DNA of 64,000 nucleotides, taken from Mesorhizobium helmanticense. Its GTDB lineage: Bacteria > Pseudomonadota > Alphaproteobacteria > Rhizobiales > Rhizobiaceae. A model generated the notes under the pieces. It searched no databases. It was not told the origin of the DNA and was given only the letters and a program-made list of their open reading frames with translations. The position numbers and the translations under genes are program-made. The stretch's first letter is position 1. Each line of letters opens with the position of its first letter. This document shows, piece by piece, positions 53,659 to 63,799 of this stretch. The stretch covers positions 1 through 64,000 of the forward strand of contig NZ_PZJX01000025.1 of the NCBI RefSeq assembly GCF_003034915.1, written 5' to 3'.

Positions 53659-55251
53659 TTGGCTGAAGACATTGAAAACGCGGTATCGCGCCGCCGCACT
53701 TTCGCGATCATCGCGCACCCCGACGCCGGCAAGACGACGCTCACCGAAAAGCTGCTGCTGTTCGGTGGCGCCATCCAGCTTGCCGGCGAGGTCAAGGCCA
53801 AGAAGGACCGCATCCAGACCCGGTCCGACTGGATGAAGATCGAACGCGAGCGCGGCATTTCGGTCGTCACCTCGGTGATGACCTTCGAATATGAGGACAA
53901 TGTCTTCAACCTGCTCGACACGCCCGGCCACGAGGATTTCGCCGACGATACCTATCGCACGCTCTCGGCGGTCGACTCGGCCGTCATGGTCATCGACGCC
54001 GCCAAGGGCATCGAGCCGCGCACGCTGAAACTGTTCGAGGTCTGCCGGCTGCGCGACATCCCGATCATCACCTTCGTCAACAAGATGGACCGCGAGAGCC
54101 GCGACCCGTTCGAGATCCTCGACGAGATCGAACAGAAGCTGGCGCTGGACACGGCCCCGATCACCTGGCCGATCGGCCGCGGCAAGACCTTTGCCGGCAC
54201 CTACCATCTGGCGCTGAACGCCGTGCGCAGGGGCGACGCCGAAAAGGAGCGTACGCCGGTCAACGGTCCCGATTCCAACCGCGTCGCCGGTCTTTTGCCG
54301 GAAAACGAGCGCGAGGCCTTCATCGAGGAACTGGAACTCGCGCGCGAAGCCTGCCGTCCGCTCGATATCGATTCCTTCCGCGAAGGTCACCTGACGCCGG
54401 TCTATTTCGGCTCGGCGCTGCGCAATTACGGCGTGCGTGACCTGATCGAGGCGCTCGGCGCGTTCGGGCCGCCGCCGCGCGCGCAGGAGGCCGACACCCG
54501 CAAGGTCGAGGCGACCGAGGAGAAGATGACCTCCTTCGTGTTCAAGATCCAGGCCAACATGGACCCCAATCACCGCGACCGCATCGCTTTCGTCCGCGTC
54601 TGCTCGGGCAAGCTCGAGCGCGGCATGAAGGCCAAGCTGGTGCGCACGGGCAAGCCGATGAGCCTGTCGGCGCCGCAATTCTTCTTCGCCCGCACGCGCG
54701 TCACCGCTGATGAGGCGTTCGCCGGCGACGTCGTCGGCATTCCCAATCACGGCACGCTGCGCATTGGCGATACCTTGACCGAAGGCGAGGAAATCCTGTT
54801 CCGCGGCGTGCCCAACTTCGCTCCGGAAATCCTGCGCCGCGTCCGCCTCGGCGATGCGATGAAGGCCAAGAAACTCAAGGAAGCGCTGCATCAGATGGCC
54901 GAGGAAGGCGTCGTGCAGCTGTTCTCGCCGGAGGACGGCTCGCCGGCAATCGTCGGCGTCGTCGGCGCGCTGCAGCTCGACGTGCTGAAGGAGCGGCTGA
55001 ACTTCGAATACACGCTGCCCGTCGATTTCGAGATGTCACGCTTTTCCGTCTGCCGATGGATCTCCGCCGACGACAAGGCCGAGGTGCAGCGCTTCATCGA
55101 GGCGCATCGCGGCGACATCGCCCGCGATCTCGACAACGACCCGGTGTTCCTCGCCCAGCACGCCTTCTCGCTCAACTACGAGGCGGAGCGCTGGAAGGCG
55201 ATCCGCTTTGCAGCGGTCAAGGATTATCAGGTCCGTGACAAGGCGGCGTGA
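53659..55251 (+). CDS. prfC: Peptide chain release factor 3
   Basis: A 530-residue translational GTPase that recycles RF1/RF2. G motifs: AHPDAGKTTLTEK (G1), DTPGHEDF (G3) and FVNKMDRES (G4), with domains II and III of normal length. The start is a TTG (MAEDIENAVSRRRTFAI); no nearby ATG fits. It diverges from the oxidoreductase gene by 141 bases and is followed by an inverted repeat. Confidence 0.95.
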   Translation: MAEDIENAVSRRRTFAIIAHPDAGKTTLTEKLLLFGGAIQLAGEVKAKKDRIQTRSDWMKIERERGISVVTSVMTFEYEDNVFNLLDTPGHEDFADDTYRTLSAVDSAVMVIDAAKGIEPRTLKLFEVCRLRDIPIITFVNKMDRESRDPFEILDEIEQKLALDTAPITWPIGRGKTFAGTYHLALNAVRRGDAEKERTPVNGPDSNRVAGLLPENEREAFIEELELAREACRPLDIDSFREGHLTPVYFGSALRNYGVRDLIEALGAFGPPPRAQEADTRKVEATEEKMTSFVFKIQANMDPNHRDRIAFVRVCSGKLERGMKAKLVRTGKPMSLSAPQFFFARTRVTADEAFAGDVVGIPNHGTLRIGDTLTEGEEILFRGVPNFAPEILRRVRLGDAMKAKKLKEALHQMAEEGVVQLFSPEDGSPAIVGVVGALQLDVLKERLNFEYTLPVDFEMSRFSVCRWISADDKAEVQRFIEAHRGDIARDLDNDPVFLAQHAFSLNYEAERWKAIRFAAVKDYQVRDKAA

Positions 55252-55278
55252 GCGGCCGCTTTCCTCGCCGAAGGCTAC

Positions 55279-55387
55279 GGATGAGGGGTGTTCCAGGGAA
55301 CGCCAACGTCTCACTTCGCTGGAACACCCCTCATCCGTCTCGGCGCTGCGCGCCGATCCACCTTCTCCCACAGGGGGAGAAGGGAAG
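55279..55387. repeat. Intergenic inverted-repeat element, copy A
   Basis: A perfect 18-bp inverted repeat (55279-55296 and 55319-55336, core GGATGAGGGGTGTTCCAG) is followed by a CGGCGCTGCGCGCCGATCC segment and a CCTTCTCCC...GGGAGAAGGG palindrome to 55387. Its parts recur in the same order at 57982-58130, so the two are copies of one repeat family. It lies between convergent prfC and the VOC gene. Confidence 0.75.
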
Positions 55388-55399
55388 ATCGCGCAGTTC

Positions 55400-55870
55400 T
55401 CAGCCTTTAGCCGCCGCTTCGATCTTGGCGATGTCGATCTTGCTCATCTGCATCATCGCTGACATCACCCGGCCTGCCTTGGCCCGGTCCGGATCCAGAA
55501 GCAGGCGCGGCAGTTGCTCAGGCACGACTTGCCAGGAGATGCCGAATTTGTCCTTCAGCCAGCTGCATTGCGACGGTTCGCCACCGCCTTCGATGAGCCT
55601 GTCCCAGAAATAATCGACCTCTTCCTGCGTCTTGCAGTCGATCGACTGCGACATCGCTTCGTTGAACTTGAATTGCGGTCCGCCGTTGAGCGCCTGGAAC
55701 TGCACGCCGTCGAGTTCAAACGTGGTCACCAGCACTTTGCCTTCATCGGCGTGGCCTTCGGGCCAACGCAGCACGCTCAGCACCTTCGAATTCTTGAAGA
55801 TGGAGACGTAGAAATTCATCGCCTCTTCGGCCTGGTCGTCGAACCACAGGCAGGTGGTGATCTTTTGCAT
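55400..55870 (-). CDS. VOC-family protein (PhnB / 3-demethylubiquinone methyltransferase-like)
   Basis: A 156-residue vicinal-oxygen-chelate fold protein. MQKITTCLWFDDQAEEAMNF at the start and QALNGGPQFKFNEAMSQSI in the middle are typical of the group often labelled PhnB-like. The labels methyltransferase or glyoxalase are not supported by known active-site residues. The ATG at 55870 is set by the family start. Confidence 0.88.
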   Translation of the reverse strand: MQKITTCLWFDDQAEEAMNFYVSIFKNSKVLSVLRWPEGHADEGKVLVTTFELDGVQFQALNGGPQFKFNEAMSQSIDCKTQEEVDYFWDRLIEGGGEPSQCSWLKDKFGISWQVVPEQLPRLLLDPDRAKAGRVMSAMMQMSKIDIAKIEAAAKG

Positions 55871-56126
55871 GTCTTGCTCCTCGGGCTGTTTCAGTTGGCT
55901 ATCGCAGGGAAACGGCCTGGCTTGACGTTTGGCGTCATTTGCCCTGCCGTTTGTCCAAGGACGTCCGGGCGGCACGCAATCCGACAGTGGGATCAAATTT
56001 TCGTGGGAAAATCTGGCGCATTGCAAAATTGTGGCCAGACCAGGCTTCGGCGTCTATAACGCCTGCGGTCCGAATTCAGCGCCGCCGCGCCATCCCTCGG
56101 CGTGGCCAGCCAGCTAAGGAAAGTTC

Positions 56127-57971
56127 ATGCCCGCCTACCGTTCCCGCACCACCACTCATGGCCGCAACATGGCCGGCGCCCGCGGCCTGTGGCGCGCCAC
56201 CGGCATGAAGGACAGTGATTTTGGCAAGCCGATCATCGCCGTGGTCAATTCCTTCACCCAGTTCGTGCCGGGCCACGTCCATCTCAAGGACCTTGGCCAG
56301 TTGGTGGCGCGCGAGATCGAAAAGGCCGGCGGCGTCGCCAAGGAATTCAACACCATCGCCGTCGATGACGGCATCGCGATGGGCCATGACGGCATGCTCT
56401 ATTCGCTGCCGTCGCGCGAGCTGATCGCCGACTCCGTCGAATACATGGTCAACGCGCACTGCGCCGACGCCATGGTCTGCATCTCCAATTGCGACAAGAT
56501 CACGCCCGGCATGCTGATGGCCTCGCTGCGCCTCAACATCCCGACCGTCTTCGTTTCGGGCGGACCGATGGAAGCCGGCAAGGTGGTGCTCGCCGGCAAG
56601 ACGCAGGCGCTCGATCTGGTCGACGCCATGGTTGCGGCCGCCGACGACAAGATTTCCGATGAGGACGTCAAGGTCATCGAGCGCTCGGCCTGCCCGACCT
56701 GCGGCTCCTGCTCGGGCATGTTCACCGCCAATTCGATGAACTGCCTGACCGAGGCGCTGGGCCTGTCGCTGCCCGGCAATGGTTCGACGCTGGCGACGCA
56801 CGCCGATCGCAAGCGTCTCTTCGTCGAGGCCGGCCATCTGGTCGTCGATCTCGCCCAGCGCTATTACGAGCAGGACGACGAAACCGCACTGCCGCGCTCC
56901 ATCGCTTCCAAGGGCGCCTTCGAGAATGCCATGACGCTCGACATCGCCATGGGCGGCTCGACCAACACCGTGCTGCACATATTGGCTGCCGCGCATGAAG
57001 GCGAGGTCGATTTCACCATGGAGGACATCGACCGGCTGTCGCGGCGTGTCCCGGTGCTGTGCAAGGTGGCGCCGGCGAAATCCGACGTCCATATGGAGGA
57101 TGTCCATCGTGCCGGCGGCATCATGGCGATCCTCGGCCAGCTCGACAGCGCCGGACTGATCAATCGCGATCTGCCGACCGTGCATACGGCAAGCCTCGGC
57201 GAGGCGCTCGACCATTGGGACATTTCGCGCACGACGAGCCAGAATGTCCGCGACTTCTTCCTCGCGGCACCGGGCGGCGTGCCGACACAGGTCGCCTTCA
57301 GCCAGGACCGCCGCTGGGACGAGCTTGATCTCGACCGGGAGAAGGGTGTCATCCGCTCGGCGCAGACGCCTTTCTCGAAAGATGGCGGCCTTGCCGTGCT
57401 GAAAGGCAATCTGGCGCTGGACGGCTGCATCGTGAAGACCGCTGGCGTCGATGAGTCGATCCTGAAATTCACCGGCCCGGCGCGTGTGTTCGAAAGCCAG
57501 GACGCCAGCGTCAAGGCGATCCTGTCGAACGAGATCAAGGCCGGCGATGTCGTCGTCATCCGCTACGAGGGGCCGCGCGGCGGCCCCGGCATGCAGGAAA
57601 TGCTCTACCCGACCAGCTATCTGAAGTCGAAGGGCCTGGGCAAGGCCTGCGCGCTGGTCACCGACGGCCGCTTCTCCGGCGGCACGTCGGGCCTGTCCAT
57701 CGGCCATGCCTCGCCGGAAGCGGCGGAAGGCGGGCTGATCGGGCTGGTGCAGGAGGGCGACACGATCGAGATCGACATCCCCAACCGCACCATCCGCCTT
57801 GCGGTCGATGACGCCGAACTGGCTGCCCGCCGCATCGCGATGGAGGCGAAGGGCGCCGCTGCCTGGAAGCCTGAGGAAAAGCGCAAGCGCAAGGTGACGA
57901 CGGCCCTGCGCGCCTATGCCGCGTTCGCCACCAGCGCCGACAAGGGTGCTGTGAGGCACGTGCCGGAATAG
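56127..57971 (+). CDS. ilvD: Dihydroxy-acid dehydratase
   Basis: A 614-residue Fe-S enzyme of branched-chain amino-acid synthesis, forming 2-oxo acids from dihydroxy acids. Cluster cysteines are visible in [10 protein letters not shown] (near 125) and in [14 protein letters not shown] (near 195), with the C-terminal TDGRFSGGT near 514. Length is normal for the longer IlvD class. It is a single gene with 256 bases upstream in which no attenuator was recognised. Confidence 0.96.
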   Translation: MPAYRSRTTTHGRNMAGARGLWRATGMKDSDFGKPIIAVVNSFTQFVPGHVHLKDLGQLVAREIEKAGGVAKEFNTIAVDDGIAMGHDGMLYSLPSRELIADSVEYMVNAHCADAMVCISNCDKITPGMLMASLRLNIPTVFVSGGPMEAGKVVLAGKTQALDLVDAMVAAADDKISDEDVKVIERSACPTCGSCSGMFTANSMNCLTEALGLSLPGNGSTLATHADRKRLFVEAGHLVVDLAQRYYEQDDETALPRSIASKGAFENAMTLDIAMGGSTNTVLHILAAAHEGEVDFTMEDIDRLSRRVPVLCKVAPAKSDVHMEDVHRAGGIMAILGQLDSAGLINRDLPTVHTASLGEALDHWDISRTTSQNVRDFFLAAPGGVPTQVAFSQDRRWDELDLDREKGVIRSAQTPFSKDGGLAVLKGNLALDGCIVKTAGVDESILKFTGPARVFESQDASVKAILSNEIKAGDVVVIRYEGPRGGPGMQEMLYPTSYLKSKGLGKACALVTDGRFSGGTSGLSIGHASPEAAEGGLIGLVQEGDTIEIDIPNRTIRLAVDDAELAARRIAMEAKGAAAWKPEEKRKRKVTTALRAYAAFATSADKGAVRHVPE

Positions 57972-57981
57972 CGCAGTTCTT

Positions 57982-58130
57982 CCCTTCTCCCCTTGTGGGA
58001 GAAGGTGGCCGAGCGAAGCTCGGTCGGATGAGGGGTGTTCCAGGGAACGCTGGCGTCTCATTCCGGCCAGCACCCCTCAACCGTCTTGGCGCTGCGCGCC
58101 AATCCACCTTCTCCCACAAGGGGAGAAGGG
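57982..58130. repeat. Intergenic inverted-repeat element, copy B
   Basis: The outer arms are a perfect 27-bp inverted repeat (57982-58008 and 58104-58130, beginning CCCTTCTCCCCTTGTGGGAG). Inside are sequences shared with copy A at 55279 (GGATGAGGGGTGTTCCAGGG and GGCGCTGCGCGCC). It lies between convergent ilvD and the ABC exporter and could serve as a terminator for both. Confidence 0.78.
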
Positions 58131-58136
58131 AGGACG

Positions 58137-60032
58137 CTACGGCATCAGCTGATATTCATAAAGCTTCTGATAAAGCCCGCCCTGCTTGAGCAAGGTCTTA
58201 TGCGGGCCGCTTTCCACCACCTTGCCGGCCTCCAGCACCACGATCGTGTCGGCCTGGTGCACGGTCGACAGCCGGTGCGCGATGACGATCGTCGTGCGCC
58301 CGACCGTCAGTTGCTGCAGTGCGTCGCGGAACAATGCCTCGGATTCCGCGTCGAGCGCGCTGGTCGCCTCGTCGAGCAGCAGGATCTCGGCATTGCGCAG
58401 CATGGCGCGCGCGATCGAAATGCGCTGGCGCTGACCGCCGGAAAGCAGCGCGCCGTTCTCGCCAACATCCGTCTCATAGCCTTTGGCCAAGGCGGTGATG
58501 AAGTCATGCGCATTGGCCGCCCTGGCGGCGGCGATCACCTCGTCGTCGGTGGCGTCCTGACGCCCAAGCCGGATATTGTGCATGATCGTGCCCGCAAACA
58601 GGAACGTGTCCTGGCTGACATAGGCGATCTTTTCCCTGAGCGAAGCGATGGTTGCGTGGGAGATGTCCTGGCTGTCGAACAGCACCTTGCCGCTCTGCGG
58701 ATCGTACATGCGCATGATCAGGTTGAGGATGGTCGACTTGCCGCCGCCCGATGGCCCGACCAGCGCCGTCATCTTGCCGGCCGCCAGCGTCAGGTCGAGC
58801 CCATCGAACACCGGCGGACTTTCCGGATAGGCAAAGCCGACATTGTCGAACCGGATTTCGCCCGGTCCCGCCCGCAGCGGCTTGGCGTCCGGCTTTTCGG
58901 CCAGCGTCAGCGGCCGGTCGGCGAGCTGGAACATCATGCGCACGCCGACGATGCCGGTTTCCAGCGAGATGCGCACGCGGGCCAGGCGTTTGGCCGGTTC
59001 ATAGGCAAGCAGCAGCGCCGCGATGAAGGCCATGATGTTGCCCGGCATCTGGCCGCCCCCAAGGACCAGAAGGCCGCTGACCAGAATGGCGCCGGAGATC
59101 GCCAGTCCGGCAAGTGTTTCCATCACCGGGCTGGTGGCGGCCTCCAGCGTGGCAATGTTGTTGGCGCGGTTTTCGACATCGGACACCGCCTTGTACATGC
59201 GCTTGCGCATCGCGCCTTCGAGACCGAAGGATTTGACGACACGCACGCCGATTGCCGTTTCCTGCATCACCTGCACGATCTGGCCGAGCGAGCGGAATTC
59301 CTGCGCGGCGATCTTGCGCACGCGCTTCAGGATGCGGTTGACCCCGTAAATGGCTATTGGCCCGACGACGAAGCAGATCAGGGACAGCGCCGGCTGCTGC
59401 CAGACCATCACCCCCACCAGGACAAGCAAGGTCAGCAGGTCGCGCACATAGGACGTGACGACGAGGTCAAGCACGCTGCGTGCCGCCTGCGCGTTGTTGG
59501 TCATGCGGGTGATCAGGTCGGATGACGAGGTCGAATGGTAGAACTCGATGCCTTGCTCCAGGATACGGTCGTAGATCTTGCGTTGTCGTTCGGCGATGAT
59601 GCTGTTGCCGACCCGGCTCATGAAATAGGCCTGGACGAAATTGGCGATGCCCTTGGCGACGAAGATCCCGGCAACCGCCGCGGCAATCCAGTTGACGCGC
59701 TCTACCCTCTTGTAGATCACGAACTCATTGGTGATTTCGCGCAGGATCCAGGCGCTGGCGCCCGTCATGGCGGCCACCACCAGCATCGACAGGATGGCGG
59801 CGCCATATCCGAACTTGTGCTCGTGGAAGGATTCCCTCACCAGCCTTGCGATGAGGCGCTGGTTTTCCGTCGAACGGAAGAAGCGAAACAAATGGCTGAT
59901 CCCATGCCTGGCTGAGACGGATTTCGGATTCGCCACGGGGGCGAAAGGCGGCTTATAGAGCGAGTTGCGTCCGGATGGAACCTGCCACCCGCTTTGAAAC
60001 AAACGGCTGCGGCAAGCTGTCTTTTGCGCCAC
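58137..60032 (-). CDS. ABC exporter, fused membrane and ATPase domains (MsbA-like)
   Basis: A 631-residue half-transporter that would work as a homodimer. The first 50 residues are cytoplasmic; six helices follow at about 70-360. The ATPase has Walker A LVGPSGGGKST near 433, the Q-loop YVSQDTFLF, the signature LLSGGQRQRIS and Walker B ILLLDEATSALD, all canonical. The substrate (lipid, drug or other) is unknown. It diverges from codA with 36 bases between the starts. Confidence 0.92.
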   Translation of the reverse strand: MAQKTACRSRLFQSGWQVPSGRNSLYKPPFAPVANPKSVSARHGISHLFRFFRSTENQRLIARLVRESFHEHKFGYGAAILSMLVVAAMTGASAWILREITNEFVIYKRVERVNWIAAAVAGIFVAKGIANFVQAYFMSRVGNSIIAERQRKIYDRILEQGIEFYHSTSSSDLITRMTNNAQAARSVLDLVVTSYVRDLLTLLVLVGVMVWQQPALSLICFVVGPIAIYGVNRILKRVRKIAAQEFRSLGQIVQVMQETAIGVRVVKSFGLEGAMRKRMYKAVSDVENRANNIATLEAATSPVMETLAGLAISGAILVSGLLVLGGGQMPGNIMAFIAALLLAYEPAKRLARVRISLETGIVGVRMMFQLADRPLTLAEKPDAKPLRAGPGEIRFDNVGFAYPESPPVFDGLDLTLAAGKMTALVGPSGGGKSTILNLIMRMYDPQSGKVLFDSQDISHATIASLREKIAYVSQDTFLFAGTIMHNIRLGRQDATDDEVIAAARAANAHDFITALAKGYETDVGENGALLSGGQRQRISIARAMLRNAEILLLDEATSALDAESEALFRDALQQLTVGRTTIVIAHRLSTVHQADTIVVLEAGKVVESGPHKTLLKQGGLYQKLYEYQLMP

Positions 60033-60068
60033 GATGGCACGGTGATTCCTTAGAGAGGATGGCTACAG

Positions 60069-61352
60069 ATGGATTTCGACCTTATCGTGCGAGGCGGCAC
60101 GCTGCCCGACGGCACGATTGCCGACATCGGCATTATCGGCGAGACGATTGCGGCGATCGAGCCCGAACTGAACGTCACTGCAGGCATGGCGGTCGATGCC
60201 CAGGGCAATCTGGTCTCGCCGCCCTTCGTCGATCCGCATTTCCATATGGACGCCACGCTCTCCTACGGCATCCCGCGCATCAATGCCTCGGGCACGTTGC
60301 TGGAAGGCATTTCGCTGTGGGGCGAGTTGAAGCCGCTTTTGACCCACGAGGCGGTGCGCGACCGCGCGCTCGCCTATTGCGACTGGGCGGTATCTATGGG
60401 CCTGCTCGCCATCCGCACCCATGTCGATGTCTGCGACGACAGGTTGCTGGCGGTCGAAGCCCTGCTCGACGTGAAGAAGACGGTCGCGCCCTATATCGAC
60501 CTGCAACTGGTCGCCTTTCCGCAGGACGGATTCTACCGCTCGCCGACCGCACGCGACAACACCATCCGCGCGCTTGACCTCGGCGTCGACATCGTTGGCG
60601 GCATACCGCATTTCGAGCGCACCATGGCCGACGGCACGCGTTCGGTGACGGAACTGTGCGAAATCGCCGCCAGGCGCGGCCTGATGGTCGACCTGCATTG
60701 CGACGAAACCGATGACCCGCTGTCGCGCCATATCGAACAACTGGCCCATGAAACGCAGCGCCTTGGTTTGCAGGGCAGGGTGGCCGGCTCGCACCTCACC
60801 TCCATGCATTCGATGGACAATTACTACGTCTCCAAGCTGTTGCCGCTGATCGCCGAGGCCGGTGTCTCGGCAATCCCCAATCCGCTGATCAACATCATGC
60901 TGCAGGGCCGCCACGACACCTTTCCCAAGCGTCGCGGCCTGACCCGCGTCAAGGAAATGCTGGCCATGGGCATCCGCGTCGGCTGGGGCCAGGATTGCGT
61001 GCTCGACCCCTGGTATTCGCTCGGCACCGCCGACATGCTCGACGTCGCCTTCATGGGCCTGCATGTCGCCCAGATGTCGAGCCCCGCCGACATGGCGCGC
61101 TGCTTCGACATGGTCACCAATGTCAACGCCGCCATCATGGGGCTTGATCATCTGGGTCTCGGCGTCGGCAAGCGTGCCAGCCTCGTCGTCCTCGATGCCG
61201 GCAATCCGGTCGAGGCCATACGCTTGCGCCCCGAACGTCTGTGCGTCATTGCCAGGGGCAAGGTGGTTGCGGAGCGGACGAAGCAGGAGACACGGCTGTC
61301 GATCGCCGGCCGGCCTGCACAGGTGAACCGCCGGCATGGGGCGGCCGGTTGA
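60069..61352 (+). CDS. codA: Cytosine deaminase
   Basis: A 427-residue amidohydrolase of the CodA group, converting cytosine to uracil with a metal ion. Metal ligands are visible in FVDPHFHMDATLSYG, DLHCDETDDPLS and GWGQDCVLDPWYS. The N-terminal RGGTLPDGTIADIGIIGE and the C-terminal VLDAGNPVEAIRLRPER are family features. Substrate assignment is by overall pattern; related enzymes act on other pyrimidine-like rings. Confidence 0.9.
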   Translation: MDFDLIVRGGTLPDGTIADIGIIGETIAAIEPELNVTAGMAVDAQGNLVSPPFVDPHFHMDATLSYGIPRINASGTLLEGISLWGELKPLLTHEAVRDRALAYCDWAVSMGLLAIRTHVDVCDDRLLAVEALLDVKKTVAPYIDLQLVAFPQDGFYRSPTARDNTIRALDLGVDIVGGIPHFERTMADGTRSVTELCEIAARRGLMVDLHCDETDDPLSRHIEQLAHETQRLGLQGRVAGSHLTSMHSMDNYYVSKLLPLIAEAGVSAIPNPLINIMLQGRHDTFPKRRGLTRVKEMLAMGIRVGWGQDCVLDPWYSLGTADMLDVAFMGLHVAQMSSPADMARCFDMVTNVNAAIMGLDHLGLGVGKRASLVVLDAGNPVEAIRLRPERLCVIARGKVVAERTKQETRLSIAGRPAQVNRRHGAAG

Positions 61353-61473
61353 GCCGGGCCTGGCGGGCCCCAACAGGCCCGGCCTCTCTGCATCAAGGCT
61401 CTCCGCTTCGCTTGGCCACAATTAAGTCTACAATAACACTCCACTTTAGGTGCGTCGAGAGGAGGATTACGCG

Positions 61474-61728
61474 ATGTGGCAGAAGACGATGATCGTGGTC
61501 GCGCTGGTGGTGCTCTGCGCGGGCTGCATGACGGCGCAGGATCGTCGCGCCGCCGATGAGGCGAAATGCCGGTCCTATGGCTTCACCAGGAAGAATGACG
61601 CCTTCGCCGAATGCCTGCAGCGCATCGATCTCGATCGGCGCGCGGAACTGCGAAGCGCCTCGGCCTTCGATCCGTGGGAGAGGCCGGTGATCTACCGCCC
61701 GGTCATCATTCGGCCGCGGCCAAAGTAG
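61474..61728 (+). CDS. Small lipoprotein of unknown function
   Basis: An 84-residue exported protein. The signal peptide ends in a lipobox (VLCAGC, lipidated Cys near 18), followed by a cysteine-containing segment (AKCRSYGFTRKNDAFAECLQ) and a proline/arginine-rich end. The ATG at 61474 has GAGAGGAGGA about 10 bases upstream, a strong ribosome site. Alpha-proteobacterial genomes contain many similar small lipoproteins without assigned function. Confidence 0.75.
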   Translation: MWQKTMIVVALVVLCAGCMTAQDRRAADEAKCRSYGFTRKNDAFAECLQRIDLDRRAELRSASAFDPWERPVIYRPVIIRPRPK

Positions 61729-61891
61729 GCGGAATCGCGATCCGGCCAGCAAAGCGGCCATTCAAGCCGCGATCTGCGTCATAGGCCCAGCCGATTTCCG
61801 GCTCTGGTCCGGCCAGGTTTCAAGATTTCCGCTCGTCAAGCCGACTGCTTGCGTCTACGAGGCGATACGTGCGGGAGGAACTGATAACGGC

Positions 61892-62815
61892 ATGGCACAG
61901 CCGATAGTCCAGAATCCGACGATCAGGAACGTGCTGCTGGCGGGCATTCTGCTGATGCTGGCCGGCGATTTCCTGTTTGCGTTGAACGATGCGATGGGCA
62001 AATGGCTGGTCGCCAGCTTTTCCGTCGGCCAGGTCGTGCTGATCCGTTCCGTCGGCGCCTTTTTCGTGCTCGGCCCGATGATCGCGCATCAAGGTACGGC
62101 CAAGCTGTTCCGGATGGAGCGTCTTGAACTGCAGGCTTTGCGCGTCCTCATGACGACGCTCGACACCGCGCTGTTCTACGCCGCCGTCGTCTATCTGCCA
62201 CTGGCCGACGTCATGAGCTTCTACATGGCCGGGCCGATCTACGTCGCGGCGTTGTCCCACCTTCTGCTCGGTGAAAAGGTCGGCTGGCGCCGCTGGGTGG
62301 CGATCCTTGTCGGCTTCTGCGGCGTGCTGATCATGCTGAAACCATCGTCGTCGGCGTTTTCGCTGTCCTCGATCTTCGCGCTGGTCGGGAGTATTTCATT
62401 CGCCTTCGCCATCATCCTCAACCGCCGGCTGCGTGGCACCAGCGACACCTCGCTCGTCACCTGGCAGACCATCGGCACGCTGCTGGTCGGCGCGGTGCTG
62501 ACCGTCGGCAACTGGCAGACGCCGTCCGCGCTCGATTTTGGCGCCATGCTGCTGCTCGGCATCGTCTCCTGCGGCGCGCATCTGATGATCACCAGGGCGC
62601 TGAAACTGGCGCCGGCCTCGACGCTGGCGCCGCTGCATTATACGCTGCTCTTGTGGGCGGTGGTCTTCGGGCTGGTTTTCTTCGGCGACGTTCCCGGCCC
62701 CCGCATCCTGATCGGCTCGGCCGTCATCGTGCTGGCCGGCTTGTTCATCTTCCACCGCCAGAAGGTGGTCGATACGACGGTGCCGCCCGAAAACGTGCCG
62801 AAGGGTGTAAATTAG
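61892..62815 (+). CDS. EamA/DMT-family permease
   Basis: A 307-residue transporter with ten helices in two EamA repeats (LLAGILLMLAGDFLFALND at the start; ALKLAPASTLAPLHYTLLLW in the second repeat). Substrate unknown. Its stop codon overlaps that of the convergent kinase gene by 4 bases. Confidence 0.9.
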   Translation: MAQPIVQNPTIRNVLLAGILLMLAGDFLFALNDAMGKWLVASFSVGQVVLIRSVGAFFVLGPMIAHQGTAKLFRMERLELQALRVLMTTLDTALFYAAVVYLPLADVMSFYMAGPIYVAALSHLLLGEKVGWRRWVAILVGFCGVLIMLKPSSSAFSLSSIFALVGSISFAFAIILNRRLRGTSDTSLVTWQTIGTLLVGAVLTVGNWQTPSALDFGAMLLLGIVSCGAHLMITRALKLAPASTLAPLHYTLLLWAVVFGLVFFGDVPGPRILIGSAVIVLAGLFIFHRQKVVDTTVPPENVPKGVN

Positions 62816-63714
62816 CCCGCGCGCACGGCCGCCAGATGCCCTGAAAACTCCGGCGTTTCCATCAGCGCCTTGCAGCGCGAAAAACGCCCGTCGGCATAGG
62901 CGCGGAAATCGTCGACCGGATTGTTGTTGGCAAGCTGGATCAGCCCCCACAACGTCCACAGGAGATCGCACATCGCCTTGTAGATGACGACACGGCCGCG
63001 CTCCACCGGCGTCGGCTCCGCGCCGAAATACGCGCGCATCATCTCCTCATCTTGCGCCGCATCGAACTTTCCTTCGACGCTGAGGTCGCCAAGGTCCCAG
63101 AGCGGATCGTTCATCCCCGAATACTCCCAGTCGACGATCCACATTCGCTCGCCCGTATCGAGAAAGTTCTCGCACAGCGGATCGCAATGGCAGGCGACAA
63201 TCGACAGGGGATTGGCGGCAAGGGCCGAGCGCACGGTTTCGGCCTCGCGCACGACGTCGTGGTAGCCCGCGGGCAGGGCAACATCCTTGGTCGACAGCAC
63301 CTTCAGATAGTCGTCGATCATCGCAAACAGCTCGAAGCGAAAGGGGAAGACCGCACCCGATGTATGCAGTTTGCGTAAGGCTTCGGCGGCGCGCGCCGGG
63401 CTGCCCGGCCGGGACTTGAACTTTTCCGGCGACATCGTCTCGGCGCCGGCGATGAAGCGCGTCACCATCACGCCCGTGGCGCCGTCGACATGCAGCACAT
63501 CGGGGCTGACGCCGGCCCTGGCGGCTTCCTGCGCCGCCACCGCCTCATTGGCGCGGTTGATATACTCCTCGGTACCCTTGCCGGGGATGCGCAGGCAGGC
63601 ATCCCCGGCCTTGAAGACGAGATTGGTGAGGCCGCCAAGGCGCTCCAGCGGCCCGTCATAGCCGACCAGCACCGGAATGTCCGCAAGCCTGGCGCGCGCC
63701 TCGTCAACCTCCAT
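62812..63714 (-). CDS. Choline/ethanolamine kinase-like phosphotransferase
   Basis: A 300-residue protein-kinase-like phosphotransferase of the choline/aminoglycoside kinase fold. The glycine-rich start GGLTNLVFKAGDACLRI, the catalytic Brenner motif ACHCDPLCENFL and the metal-binding IVDWEYSG are present. It would phosphorylate choline, thiamine or a related small molecule; the exact substrate is unclear. Confidence 0.87.
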   Translation of the reverse strand: MEVDEARARLADIPVLVGYDGPLERLGGLTNLVFKAGDACLRIPGKGTEEYINRANEAVAAQEAARAGVSPDVLHVDGATGVMVTRFIAGAETMSPEKFKSRPGSPARAAEALRKLHTSGAVFPFRFELFAMIDDYLKVLSTKDVALPAGYHDVVREAETVRSALAANPLSIVACHCDPLCENFLDTGERMWIVDWEYSGMNDPLWDLGDLSVEGKFDAAQDEEMMRAYFGAEPTPVERGRVVIYKAMCDLLWTLWGLIQLANNNPVDDFRAYADGRFSRCKALMETPEFSGHLAAVRAG

Positions 63715-63799
63715 CGCCTTGCCCCCTATTCACACATCGTTATTTTCTTGCGGCGACGGTTCCACAATTTTCGCCATTTGGCTATCATTCGGATGGCGT

